Program-made: the position numbers and the translations under genes
NCBI RefSeq assembly: GCF_008041835.1
Contig: NZ_VRYE01000107.1
Coordinates: forward strand, 1-51,039
Direction: 5' to 3'
DNA length: 51,039 nucleotides
DNA from: Ectopseudomonas mendocina
GTDB lineage: Bacteria > Pseudomonadota > Gammaproteobacteria > Pseudomonadales > Pseudomonadaceae
Notes under the pieces: generated by a model
Databases searched by the model: none
What the model saw: the letters and a program-made list of their open reading frames with translations, nothing else
What the model was told of the DNA's origin: nothing
In this document: in pieces, positions 43,282-51,039 of the stretch
Layout of the letters: each line of letters opens with the position of its first letter
Numbering within the stretch: position 1 is the first letter of the stretch

Positions 43282-45786
43282 TCAGCCTTCGCGCAATACG
43301 CTCAATGGGCTGGCATTCAGTGCACGACGGGTGCCGAGTACGCCAGCCAGCCCGACCAGCAATGCGCCGATCAGCGGCAGCACCAGCAGCCAGGGATGAG
43401 GCTGCCAGTTCATGTCGAAGGCATAGCGGTAGAGCAGGAAGCTCACCAGTTCGCAGCCCAGTGCGGCGAGCAGGCCGGCGGCTGCGCCGAGCAGGCCAAA
43501 TTCGGCGCGACGGGCGCTGATCAGCAGCTTGCGTTCGGCGCCCAGTGCACGCAGCAGCGCGCCCTGGCGAATGCGCTCGTCCAGCGTGGCTTGCAGCCCG
43601 GCCAACAGAACGGTGATGCCGGCGGCGAGCACGAACAACAGCACGCATTCGATGGCCAGGGTGACCTGGGCGAGGATGCTGCGCAGCTGCGCCAGTAGAG
43701 CGTCGACCTGCAGCAGTGTGACACTGGGGAAGGCGCGGCTGAGGCTGACCAGTTCCGCGTCCTTGCCGGGGGGCAGGTAGAAGCTGGTCAGGTAGGTGGC
43801 AGGCAGATCCTGCAGGGTTTGTGGCTCGAAGATCATGAAAAAGTTGGGCTGGAAGCTGTCCCAGTCCACCTGGCGCAGGCTGGTGACCTGCGCTTCGCGT
43901 TCGATGCCACCGACGTTGAAGCGCAGGCGGTCACCGAGCTTCAGTTGCAGGCTTTCGGCCAGTTCGGCTTCGACGGAGACACCAGGCAGCTCAGCGGCCG
44001 ATGTGGCGCCCCACCAACTGCCGGCGGTAATCAGGTTGTCCGCTGGCAACTCCTCGGCCCAGGTCAGGCTGAGATCACGTTGCGTCGCGCGTTCACCGCG
44101 GCTTTCCTTGCTCACCAGTTGGCGTACCGGCTCATCGTTGATCATGATCAGCCGGCCCGGCACCACCGGATACAGCGGCGCCGGATGCGGTGACAATTCA
44201 GCTAGGCGTGCGGCAAAGGCATCGCGCTCGGCCGGTAGCACGTTGAGGGCGAAGTGGTTGGGCGCGTCCTCCGGCAATTGGTCCTGCCAGGTGTCGAGCA
44301 GCTCGCCACGCAGCAGGGCGATCAGCGCCATGGCCAGCAGGATCAGGCCAAAAGCCAGCGACTGCCCGGCTGCAGCCAGCGGATGGCGTAGCAGTTGCCC
44401 CAGGCCCAGGCGCCAGGGCAGGGCAGCGCGCTGCAGCAGGCGGCGCAGGCTCTGCAGGCCGAGTAATAGCAAACCACCGAGCAGCAATGCGGCGAGCAGC
44501 CCGCCACCCAGCAGCGCCAGCGTCAGGCGCAGATCCAGGCTCAGGCGCCACATGATCAGACCCAGTGCGATCAGCGCTGCACCATAGACCAGCCAGGAGC
44601 TGGCCGGCACCGGCAGCATATCGCGGCGCAAGACGCGTAATGGCGGTACGCGGCCGAGCGCGGCCAGCGGCGGTAGGGCGAAACCGGCCAATGCCACCAG
44701 GCCGGTGGCCATCCCGGCCAATGCGGGCCACAGGTCGGCAGGTGGCAGGTCGTCCGGGATCAGCCCGCGCAACAAGTAGAAAAGAACGTGCTGCCCAGCC
44801 CAGCCGAGCAGGGCGCCAATCACGCAGGCGACTAGCCCGAGCAGTGCCAGTTGCAGGCCGAACAGGGCCAGCGCTTCACGCCGCGACAAGCCGAGGCAGC
44901 GCAGCAGGGCGCTGGCATCGAAGCGCCGGGCAGCGAAGCGTGCCGCTGACAGGGCCACAGCGACACCGGCGAGCAATACGGCGGCCAGGCTGGCCAGGTT
45001 CAAATAACGTTCGGCGCGACCGAGGGCGCCGCCGACCTGGCGATTGCCGTCGCGCGCGTCATCCAGGCGCTGGTTGGGCTGCAGGCCGGCTTCGACTGCC
45101 TGACGGTAGGCCGCCAGGGCATTGGCGTCGCCGCGCCAGAGTTCACGAAATCGTACGCGGCTGCCGGGTTGTACCACCTCGGTCGCGGCTAGGTCGTCCA
45201 GATGCATCAGCACGCGCGGTGTCAGGCTGTAGAAATCGCCGGCGGTGTCCGGGTCATAGGTCAAGACGCGGCTAAGGCGCAGAGTCCTGGCGCCTATTTC
45301 CAGTTCATCACCGATGTTCAGGTTCAGCGCGGCCATCAGCCGTGCTTCGGCCCAGACTTCCCCAGGTCGTGGGCCGGGGCCGGCTTCTTCCGGGGCATAG
45401 GGTTCGGTTGCACTGCGCAGCTCTCCGCGCAGCGGATAAGAGTTGCTGGCTGCCTTGACGCTGGCCAACTGAATGCCGCCCTGTGCCGCGACCACGCTGG
45501 AAAATTCCACGGCCTGAGCATGGTCGAGCCCCAGCTTGAGTCCTGCATCGATCTGCTCCTGGCTGGCGGGCGTGCTACCGCTCAGGCGCAGGTCTGCAGC
45601 GAGAAATTCACTGGCGCGCAGCAGCATGGCGTCGTTCAGTCGTGCGCTGAAATAGCCGATGGCGCTGCTGGAGGCCACGGCCACCAGCAAGGCGAAGAAC
45701 AGCACCCGCAACTCGCCGGCGCGAGCATCGCGCAGCAGTTGGCGGGCAGCGAGCGAAAACAGGCGAGACAGGGGCACGCGTTTCAT
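43282..45786 (-). CDS. ybbP: FtsX-family ABC transporter permease YbbP
   Basis: An 834-residue inner-membrane protein with two FtsX-type permease halves and about ten membrane segments. Large extracytoplasmic regions follow the first and sixth segments. It pairs with the YbbA ATPase; in E. coli the pair is linked to lipid or ester handling with the divergent tesA. Its ATG at 45786 overlaps the ybbA stop (ATGA), so translation is coupled. The frame extends upstream inside ybbA without a site. MacB-like mechanical transmission rather than bulk transport is the family expectation. Confidence 0.9.
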   Translation of the reverse strand: MKRVPLSRLFSLAARQLLRDARAGELRVLFFALLVAVASSSAIGYFSARLNDAMLLRASEFLAADLRLSGSTPASQEQIDAGLKLGLDHAQAVEFSSVVAAQGGIQLASVKAASNSYPLRGELRSATEPYAPEEAGPGPRPGEVWAEARLMAALNLNIGDELEIGARTLRLSRVLTYDPDTAGDFYSLTPRVLMHLDDLAATEVVQPGSRVRFRELWRGDANALAAYRQAVEAGLQPNQRLDDARDGNRQVGGALGRAERYLNLASLAAVLLAGVAVALSAARFAARRFDASALLRCLGLSRREALALFGLQLALLGLVACVIGALLGWAGQHVLFYLLRGLIPDDLPPADLWPALAGMATGLVALAGFALPPLAALGRVPPLRVLRRDMLPVPASSWLVYGAALIALGLIMWRLSLDLRLTLALLGGGLLAALLLGGLLLLGLQSLRRLLQRAALPWRLGLGQLLRHPLAAAGQSLAFGLILLAMALIALLRGELLDTWQDQLPEDAPNHFALNVLPAERDAFAARLAELSPHPAPLYPVVPGRLIMINDEPVRQLVSKESRGERATQRDLSLTWAEELPADNLITAGSWWGATSAAELPGVSVEAELAESLQLKLGDRLRFNVGGIEREAQVTSLRQVDWDSFQPNFFMIFEPQTLQDLPATYLTSFYLPPGKDAELVSLSRAFPSVTLLQVDALLAQLRSILAQVTLAIECVLLFVLAAGITVLLAGLQATLDERIRQGALLRALGAERKLLISARRAEFGLLGAAAGLLAALGCELVSFLLYRYAFDMNWQPHPWLLVLPLIGALLVGLAGVLGTRRALNASPLSVLREG

Positions 45787-46469
45787 CAGGGCTCCACGCG
45801 ATCGATCAGGTGCCCGGCTTCCAGGCGGATCAGGCGCTGGCAACGGTGCGCCAGGCGCTCGTCATGGGTGACCAGTACCAGCGTGGTACCGCGCTCCTGG
45901 TTGAGCTGAAAGAGCAGTTCGGTGATGCGCTCGCCGGTATGGCTGTCGAGGTTGCCGGTGGGCTCGTCGGCGAACAAGACATCCGGCTCGGCGGCGAAGG
46001 CGCGGGCGATGGCCACACGCTGTTGTTCGCCACCGGAGAGCTGGCGCGGATAGTGCGTCAGACGCTGGCCGAGGCCAACCCGTTCGAGCAGGGCGCGGGC
46101 GCGCTGACGGGCATCGGCATGACCTTCCAGCTCCAGCGGCAGCATGACGTTTTCCAGCGCAGTGAGGCTGTCGAGTAACTGGAACGACTGGAAAACGAAG
46201 CCAACATGCTCGGCGCGCAGGCGTGCACGCTGGTCTTCGTCGAGTTCGCTGAGGTTGTTGCCGGCCAGCAATACAGCGCCGCCGCTGGGTAGATCGAGGC
46301 CGGCGAGCAAACCGAGCAGGGTGGACTTGCCGGAGCCAGAGGCGCCGACAATGGCCAGGCTGTCGCCTTTGTTCAGTTCCAGGTCGAGATCATGAAGGAT
46401 GGTCAGTGCGCCTTCCGCGCTGTTGACCACTTTGCTAAGGTTCCGCGCAGCGAGAATGCTCGAAGTCAT
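45786..46469 (-). CDS. ybbA: ABC transporter ATP-binding protein YbbA
   Basis: A 227-residue cytosolic ATPase of the LolD/MacB group. Walker A is GASGSGKST (about residue 42), the Q loop is in FVFQSFQLLDSLTALENV, the signature is LSGGEQQRVAIARAF, and Walker B is VLFADEPTGNLD. The start at 46469 is chosen because the family begins MTSSILAARNLSKV; upstream sequence belongs to tesA, which starts 12 bases away in the other direction. It forms one unit with ybbP. Confidence 0.93.
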   Translation of the reverse strand: MTSSILAARNLSKVVNSAEGALTILHDLDLELNKGDSLAIVGASGSGKSTLLGLLAGLDLPSGGAVLLAGNNLSELDEDQRARLRAEHVGFVFQSFQLLDSLTALENVMLPLELEGHADARQRARALLERVGLGQRLTHYPRQLSGGEQQRVAIARAFAAEPDVLFADEPTGNLDSHTGERITELLFQLNQERGTTLVLVTHDERLAHRCQRLIRLEAGHLIDRVEP

Positions 46470-46480
46470 GGAGATTCCAA

Positions 46481-47086
46481 ATGCGTGCATGGTGGCTCAG
46501 TGGTGCCTTGACCCTGATGTTTTGGGCTCAGGGAGCGGTTGCAGGCACCCTGCTTGTGGTCGGCGATAGTATCAGCGCCGCTTTTGGCCTGGATAGCCGG
46601 CAAGGCTGGGTCGCTTTGCTGGAAAAACGCCTGGTGCAAGAGGGGTTCGAGCATCAGGTGGTCAATGCCTCGATCAGTGGCGACACCAGTGCAGGCGGCG
46701 CCGCACGGCTGCCTGCGCTACTTGTCGAGCACAAGCCGGAGCTGGTCATCATCGAGTTGGGTGGCAATGACGGGCTGCGTGGACAGCCCCCTGCGCAATT
46801 GCAACAGAATCTTGCGTCGATGGTCGAGCAGTCGCAGCAGGCCGGGGCCAAGGTGCTGCTGTTGGGGATGAAGCTGCCACCCAATTATGGCGTGCGTTAC
46901 ACCACGGCTTTCGCCCAGGTTTTCACTGATCTGGCGGAGCAGAAGCAGGTGCCGCTGGTGCCGTTCTTCCTTGAGGGGGTGGGCGGTGTACCGGGCATGA
47001 TGCAGGCCGACGGCATTCATCCGACCGAGGCTGCGCAGGAAATACTGCTGGATAATGTCTGGCCGACGCTCAAACCCATGCTCTGA
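46481..47086 (+). CDS. tesA: Periplasmic arylesterase / acyl-CoA thioesterase TesA
   Basis: A 201-residue SGNH hydrolase with a signal peptide (MRAWWLSGALTLMFWAQGAVAG). The four conserved blocks are visible: GDSISAAFG with the nucleophile Ser, the oxyanion Gly in SISGDTSAGG, GGNDGLRG with Asn, and DGIHPT with the catalytic Asp and His. It faces ybbA head to head with only 11 bases between start codons, so each promoter must lie inside the other gene. That layout is conserved from E. coli to Pseudomonas. Confidence 0.94.
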   Translation: MRAWWLSGALTLMFWAQGAVAGTLLVVGDSISAAFGLDSRQGWVALLEKRLVQEGFEHQVVNASISGDTSAGGAARLPALLVEHKPELVIIELGGNDGLRGQPPAQLQQNLASMVEQSQQAGAKVLLLGMKLPPNYGVRYTTAFAQVFTDLAEQKQVPLVPFFLEGVGGVPGMMQADGIHPTEAAQEILLDNVWPTLKPML

Positions 47087-47176
47087 GTCGGTTTTGAGTG
47101 CAGCACACTGCAATGAGCAAGGCTTTTCCGCCTCGAGCCTTTCGGCTAATGTGGCCGGCCTGTCACGGAGCCCCAG

Positions 47177-47458
47177 ATGCCGCGTCTCGCCTGGTCCCTA
47201 TACGCCTATCAATTGATCGAGCCGGATGAGCAGCTGGATCTGTTCGCCTGTCGTGAGGTGCGTGTGCATCTGGTGGCTCGCCAGTTGCGTCTGGGCGGCC
47301 ATGCTGATCGGACATTGTGTGGCGGTTTGTTACCGGCCCGGCCACGCTGGCAGGCACTGGAAAAGCCCTGGCTGCGCGATAGTCGACTCTGTCTCGCCTG
47401 TTTGGCGACGTTCGAGGCGCAGCGGCAGGGTCTGTGCTCGAACTGGGCGGACGGCTGA
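47177..47458 (+). CDS. Small conserved cysteine-containing protein
   Basis: A 93-residue protein with no name I can give. It has a likely beta-rich N-terminus (YAYQLIEPDEQLDLFACREV) and a C-terminal CLACLATFEAQRQ with a CxxC pair. With the Cys in RTLCGGLL it could bind zinc, but the spacing is not a classical ribbon. It starts 90 bases after tesA and lies before the L,D-transpeptidase. A protein of this size occupies the same place in P. aeruginosa as I remember it (PA2855). Confidence 0.7.
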   Translation: MPRLAWSLYAYQLIEPDEQLDLFACREVRVHLVARQLRLGGHADRTLCGGLLPARPRWQALEKPWLRDSRLCLACLATFEAQRQGLCSNWADG

Positions 47459-47528
47459 GGCCTGCCCGCTGCCATAAACGCGGTGTACAATCGCCGCTAT
47501 ATCTTTCCATTCTCAGGGGACATCCCGG

Positions 47529-48485
47529 ATGTTGTCGCGCTTCTCTGCGGTCAACCGCTGCCTGACGTTGCTCGCACTGTGCTGCAGTGCCACGGTGCAG
47601 GCTCTCGAACTGCCATTGCCGCCGCCAGGCGAGGATGTGGTGGGCCAGGTACAGGTGATCAAGGCCAAGTACGAGGATACGTTCGCCGATCTGGGAACGG
47701 CAAACGATCTCGGCTATCTGGAAATGGTCGCGGCCAACCCCGGTGTCGATCCCTGGCTGCCGGGTGAGGGAACCGAGATCATCCTGCCGACCCGCTATGT
47801 GCTGCCACCTGGCCCGCGCGAAGGTATCGTGATCAACCTGGCCGAGTACCGTCTGTATTACTTCCCGAAAGGGCAGAATGTGGTGCACACCTTTCCGTTG
47901 GGTATCGGCCGTGAAGGCTGGGGCTCGCCATTGGGAACCGGGCGTGTGACCGTCAAGACGCCGAACCCTGCTTGGTATCCGCCCAAGTCGATTCGCGAAG
48001 AGCACGCTGCTGAGGGCGACATTCTGCCCACCGTGGTGCCGCCTGGCCCGGACAACCCGTTGGGGCCGTACAAGATGACGTTGTCCTTCCCGGGTTACCT
48101 GATCCACGGTTCGAACAAGAAGTTCGGCATTGGCATGCGCGTCAGCCATGGCTGCTTCCGCATGTTCAACCATAACGTGCTGGAACTGGCGGACATGGTG
48201 CCGGTGGGAACGCCGGTGCGCATCATCAATGAGCCCTACAAGTTCGGCGTGAGTGGCGACAAGGTCTACCTGGAAGCGCATGCGCCGCTCGACGATGAAG
48301 GTGTTCCGTCGGTTGTCGACAAGCACACGGCCGTGATCAACGCCCTGCTCAAGCGCGACGAGCTCAGCGGTCTGCGTCTTGACTGGGACATGGTACGCGA
48401 GGTGGTGGCTGCCGAAGACGGTATGCCAGTACCGATTGCCGCGCAGACCGAGCAAGTCGTTGCGAGCAGTGACAACCCGTTCTGA
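47529..48485 (+). CDS. L,D-transpeptidase (YbiS/ErfK family)
   Basis: A 318-residue periplasmic enzyme with a signal peptide (MLSRFSAVNRCLTLLALCCS). A short LysM-like segment (YLEMVAANPGVDPWLPGEGT) is followed by the YkuD domain. The active site is HGSNKKFGIGMRVSHGCFRM (about residues 197-216), with Cys in SHGCFRM. Family members cross-link peptidoglycan through meso-DAP or attach Braun-type lipoproteins to it. The next gene, oprI, encodes exactly such a lipoprotein, which suggests OprI as substrate. AGGGGA lies nine bases before the start. Confidence 0.92.
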   Translation: MLSRFSAVNRCLTLLALCCSATVQALELPLPPPGEDVVGQVQVIKAKYEDTFADLGTANDLGYLEMVAANPGVDPWLPGEGTEIILPTRYVLPPGPREGIVINLAEYRLYYFPKGQNVVHTFPLGIGREGWGSPLGTGRVTVKTPNPAWYPPKSIREEHAAEGDILPTVVPPGPDNPLGPYKMTLSFPGYLIHGSNKKFGIGMRVSHGCFRMFNHNVLELADMVPVGTPVRIINEPYKFGVSGDKVYLEAHAPLDDEGVPSVVDKHTAVINALLKRDELSGLRLDWDMVREVVAAEDGMPVPIAAQTEQVVASSDNPF

Positions 48486-48503
48486 TTCGATACCGTAGTC
48501 TAC

Positions 48504-48536
48504 AACCCGCCTGCATTCGTGTTGGCGGGTTTTTTA
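48504..48536 (+). terminator. Rho-independent terminator of the L,D-transpeptidase gene
   Basis: AACCCGCC (48504-48511) pairs with GGCGGGTT (48524-48531), followed by TTTTTTA. It is 18 bases after the stop codon. Confidence 0.92.
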
Positions 48537-48556
48537 TTGCCTGGTCAGCGCCGCCC

Positions 48557-48595
48557 AATAAAAAAGCCGCACCAGTTGCCTGGGCGGCTTTCTAA
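48557..48595 (-). terminator. Rho-independent terminator of oprI
   Basis: On the minus strand AAAGCCGC pairs with GCGGCTTT (plus-strand arms 48563-48570 and 48584-48591), followed by TTTTTATT. It is placed 15 bases past the oprI stop and back-to-back with the transpeptidase terminator. Confidence 0.92.
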
Positions 48596-48609
48596 AAACG
48601 AGTCGCAAA

Positions 48610-48861
48610 TTACTTGCGGCTTGCTTTTTCCAGCATGCGCAGAGCGCGCTCGTTGGCTTCGTCAGCGGTCTGCTGAGCTTTCTGAGCGGCGGCCAGAGCT
48701 TCATCAGCCTTGCGGTAGGCTTCGTCGGCACGGGCTTGAGCGCGGGCAGCTGCGTCTTCGGTAGCAGTCAGACGAGCTTCGGTTTCTTTGGACATGCTGC
48801 TGCAACCGGTAGCCAGAACTGCGGCCAGAGCCAGAGCAGAGAATTTCAGAACGTTGTTCAT
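48610..48861 (-). CDS. oprI: Major outer-membrane lipoprotein OprI
   Basis: An 83-residue Lpp-type lipoprotein, usually the most abundant protein of pseudomonads. The signal peptide ends in the lipobox LATGC (Cys at about residue 20), followed by a continuous heptad coiled coil rich in Ala (ARAQARADEAYRKADEALAA). The C-terminus is KASRK, whose final Lys can be joined to peptidoglycan. An AAAGGGGAA site precedes the start, and a consensus-like promoter and a leader hairpin lie upstream. Confidence 0.97.
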   Translation of the reverse strand: MNNVLKFSALALAAVLATGCSSMSKETEARLTATEDAAARAQARADEAYRKADEALAAAQKAQQTADEANERALRMLEKASRK

Positions 48862-48897
48862 CGTGTTCCCCTTTAGGTGGAGTTTTCCATAAAAAGC

Positions 48898-48919
48898 AAT
48901 TTCCCTACTGTGGGAAATT
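48898..48919 (-). promoter_or_regulatory. Hairpin in the oprI 5' leader
   Basis: AATTTCCC (48898-48905) and GGGAAATT (48912-48919) form a perfect 8-bp stem with a six-base loop, 37 bases before the oprI start codon and a few bases after the predicted transcription start. 5' hairpins protect messages from RNase E, which would suit a very abundant lipoprotein. Confidence 0.7.
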
Positions 48920-48930
48920 AGCCGGCGTAC

Positions 48931-48958
48931 ATACTACCTATTACTTTTAGTAAGTAAA
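48931..48958 (-). promoter_or_regulatory. oprI promoter
   Basis: On the minus strand TTTACT (48958-48953) is followed by a 16-base spacer and TAGTAT (48936-48931). Transcription would begin near 48924, giving a leader of about 60 bases that holds the hairpin. Confidence 0.75.
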
Positions 48959-49119
48959 CGGAGCCAAGGCAAGAGTTGCAGTTTTTTTTCTGCGCGCAGG
49001 GTGCCGCCCAAGGGGGTTGGCTAAAAAACACTCAATTACGCAATCGCAACAGTGCAACGCTTTTACGAGCTGTTATAAATGCCCCAGCTTTGCAACTAAA
49101 ACAAAAAGAGGGAACGCAG

Positions 49120-50493
49120 ATGCTTGGGAATTTGGGGCTGTTGCTCGGTTTGGCGTTACTTATCTTCATGGCGTTGCGTGGGGTGAATATTTTCATCGCG
49201 GCATTGCTTTGTTCCATTCTGGTGGCGTTGAGCAATGGTGTAGCGGTACCGGGAGCGTTACTCGAGCATTTTCCTTTTGGTCCGTTGGGCGCCTTTACCT
49301 TCGCCGGCAAGTTCTTCGTGCTGTTTCTCTGTGGTGCGATCTTCGGCAAGGTCATGGCTGCCAGCCAGGCTGCCAGCAGTATCGCTCAGGCCATCACCCG
49401 TGGGCTGGGCACGCAACGCACGCTCTGGGTGGCAATGCTGGTATGTGCCGTGCTGACCTATGGCGGGGTGGTGGTGTTCGTGGTGATCTTCACCATGTAT
49501 CCGCTGGGTATCACCCTGATGCGCGAGGCCAACCTGCCCAAGCGGCTATTCTGTGCCGCCACTGCGCTGGGTGCCGGCACTTTCACCATGACGGCGTTGC
49601 CTGGCTCACCTTCGATTCATAACGTGATCGCCGCCAGTGCGCTGGGGACCGATCTGTTCGCCGGTGCCTGGATCGGTTTGTTCGCATCACTGGTGATGAT
49701 CGTTCTGGGGATGGCCTATCTGCAGCGCGAGTGGCGTCTGGCGCGTGAGCGTGGCGAGGGCTTCGAGCCCAATGCTCAGGATGAGCGCATGCAGCAGTTG
49801 GCCGGCACGCCCGGTAGCGGGCCGCACTGGGGGATGGCGCTGGTGCCGATCATCGTGGTGCTGGGGATCATTCTGCTGCCGCGTTTGCTCGCCTTATCAG
49901 GTATGGCTGCGCCTGGTGAGAGCGCTCTGGGAGGCTTGCTGGCCTTCAGTCAGGCGCAGCCGATTCTCTGGCCCAGCCTTGCCCTGGTGATTGCCACAGG
50001 GGTGGCCGTGATGCTGTTCCCGAGCCTGCGCCGTAACACGGTCAGTCTGCTTGGGCAGGGGGCCGATGATGCGATCATGCCGCTGCTCAATACGGCTGCG
50101 GTGATCGGTTTTGGCGGTGCGGTGACGCAGACTGCGGGTTTTGCCCAGTTCGCCCAATGGATATTGGCGGTGGATCTGCCGCCGCTGCTGTCGGTGTTCG
50201 CTTCGGTCAGTGTGGTTTCCGGGATCGTCGGTTCGTCTTCCGGTGGCCTGCAGATTTTCATGCAGACGCTGGCGCCCAGCTACCTGGAAATGGGCATCGA
50301 GCCTGAGGTGTTGCACCGTATCGCCAATATTGCTGCAGGTGGATTGGACTCGCTGCCGCACTGCGGTGCGGTGATCGCCATGCTGATGATCATGGGCTTG
50401 ACGCACAAGCAGGCCTACAAGGACATCTTCGTCATCACCGTGTTGATTCCAGTGGTTGCCGTATTGCTGTGCATTGCACTTCTGAGCCTCTGA
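49120..50493 (+). CDS. GntP-family permease
   Basis: A 457-residue inner-membrane transporter with about 12-14 hydrophobic segments, starting MLGNLGLLLGLALLIFMALR. Family landmarks are KFFVLFLCGAIFGKVMAASQ, LTYGGVVVFVVIFTMYPLG, FTMTALPGSPSIHNVI and GLDSLPHCGAVIAMLMIMG. GntP proteins take up gluconate, 3-hydroxybutyrate or related hydroxy acids with protons. No kinase or regulator is next to it, so the substrate is open. The start at 49120 follows GAGGGAA; the frame is open to 48976 without a site. It shares a 258-base divergent gap with oprI. Confidence 0.88.
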   Translation: MLGNLGLLLGLALLIFMALRGVNIFIAALLCSILVALSNGVAVPGALLEHFPFGPLGAFTFAGKFFVLFLCGAIFGKVMAASQAASSIAQAITRGLGTQRTLWVAMLVCAVLTYGGVVVFVVIFTMYPLGITLMREANLPKRLFCAATALGAGTFTMTALPGSPSIHNVIAASALGTDLFAGAWIGLFASLVMIVLGMAYLQREWRLARERGEGFEPNAQDERMQQLAGTPGSGPHWGMALVPIIVVLGIILLPRLLALSGMAAPGESALGGLLAFSQAQPILWPSLALVIATGVAVMLFPSLRRNTVSLLGQGADDAIMPLLNTAAVIGFGGAVTQTAGFAQFAQWILAVDLPPLLSVFASVSVVSGIVGSSSGGLQIFMQTLAPSYLEMGIEPEVLHRIANIAAGGLDSLPHCGAVIAMLMIMGLTHKQAYKDIFVITVLIPVVAVLLCIALLSL

Positions 50494-50631
50494 ACCTGCG
50501 CGGGCAGTCTGTGCCCGCAAGGCCGGGCTGTGAAGGGAATGCGCTGAAATGTAAATTTACGCTTTCGTCGACATGCGGGTATGAGGTAAAAATAGGTGCG
50601 CCGCTAACGGTTTGCGGCTTGAGGAGAGAAG

Positions 50632-50904
50632 ATGAGCGAAGGGCTTTCCATCCATCACGACCAGACGAGTCATCAGTTTGTGACGACCGTCGATGGTGAT
50701 CGCGCCTATCTGGCCTATATGGATCTGGGCAAGCAGACGCTGGATATCTATCGCACCTTCGTCCCCAATACCCTGCGCGGGCGCGGTATTGCCGCCGCGC
50801 TCACCGAACATGCCCTGCAGTATGCCGAAGGCAAGGGCTATACGGTGATTCCCTCCTGTTCGTATGTTGAGCGCTACATGGAACGCCGTTCGCGGCACCA
50901 GTAG
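50632..50904 (+). CDS. Small GNAT-type acetyltransferase (YjdJ family)
   Basis: A 90-residue single-domain member of the COG2388 group of small GCN5-like acetyltransferases. The CoA-binding motif is TLRGRGIAAALTEHAL (about residues 47-62), followed by KGYTVIPSCSYVERYM with the conserved Cys. The substrate is unknown. It starts after GAGGAGAGAAG and stands alone at the right end of the window. Confidence 0.88.
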   Translation: MSEGLSIHHDQTSHQFVTTVDGDRAYLAYMDLGKQTLDIYRTFVPNTLRGRGIAAALTEHALQYAEGKGYTVIPSCSYVERYMERRSRHQ

Positions 50905-50919
50905 AGTCGGCTCGGCAGG

Positions 50920-50942
50920 GGTGGGCTGAAGCCCACCCTACG
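50920..50942. repeat. GTAGGGTGGGC-type palindrome after the GNAT gene
   Basis: GGTGGGCT and AGCCCACC form an 8-bp stem around GA, followed by CTACG. It is identical over 23 bases to 25399-25421 in the liu operon. The remaining 97 bases to the window end hold no feature I can support. Confidence 0.85.
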
Positions 50943-51039
50943 TTGAGCGCAGATATGAAAACGCCGGGCAATGCCAATCCGGTGGGCTAATCTGGTGAAA
51001 ACGCGATTCGCGCTGGAGACAGGAAACCACAGCAAGATC

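Noticed and set aside
43305..46178. Plus-strand frames opposite ybbP and ybbA
   Set aside because: They are shadows of two well-conserved genes.
28186..50942. The repeated GTAGG... palindromes as a CRISPR array
   Set aside because: They are single units in separate intergenic gaps, of several families, with no regular spacers and no cas genes.

Overview
The window is 51 kb of chromosome from a Pseudomonas species, probably of the mendocina / oleovorans / alcaligenes side of the genus. The evidence is the GC-rich coding, an OprI-type lipoprotein, a pseudomonad liu (leucine/isovalerate) operon, the tesA/ybbAP/L,D-transpeptidase/oprI neighbourhood, and many short intergenic palindromes of the pseudomonad REP kind. 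No rRNA, tRNA, CRISPR array or prophage was seen. The only mobile element is the 3'-truncated (by the window edge) IS200/IS605 transposase at the left end.

Layout. 1-0.5 kb: IS200/IS605 tnpA. 0.5-5.5 kb: queD, a patatin-like phospholipase, two tandem PepSY proteins with a response regulator and histidine kinase (a bqsPQRS/carRS-like operon), and an FMN reductase. 5.6-13.4 kb: a chemoreceptor with an amber codon, an Na+/H+ antiporter, a decayed second chemoreceptor, the ABC-F ATPase ybiT, and a decayed patatin gene. 13.6-20.2 kb: a membrane GGDEF protein, pdxY, a nitroreductase, a deletion scar joining the ends of a lysR gene and a dabA gene, a RidA-family protein, ppiC, a PilU-like ATPase, and a decayed periplasmic binding protein. 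20.2-22.0 kb: a PAS-GGDEF cyclase translationally overlapped with a frameshifted RsbQ-like hydrolase. 22-31.6 kb: aacS and liuEDCBA-liuR, which take leucine/isovaleryl-CoA to acetoacetate and on to acetoacetyl-CoA. 31.7-35 kb, divergent: an SDR, a thiolase and an acyl-CoA dehydrogenase that fit the end of isoleucine/valine breakdown. 35-37.2 kb: a TonB-dependent receptor with an amber codon in its signal peptide. 37.4-42.1 kb: a gluconokinase-DctQ fusion, dctM, dctP and a GntR-type LacI regulator, a likely gluconate uptake operon. 42.2-51 kb: a structured leader before a small orphan protein, greB, ybbP-ybbA, tesA, a small conserved protein, an L,D-transpeptidase, oprI, a GntP-family permease and a small GNAT-like protein.

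Two themes stand out. First, seven loci are broken by nonsense codons, frameshifts or deletion, and most are environmental-sensing or uptake genes. Second, the gluconate locus has a kinase fused in frame to a TRAP membrane subunit. A 12-bp copy of its upstream operator-like sequence lies inside the coding sequence exactly at the fusion junction. The liu operon is also notable: a different family of palindromic repeat fills nearly every gap between its genes, and a four-copy hexanucleotide repeat runs into the liuR ribosome-binding site.
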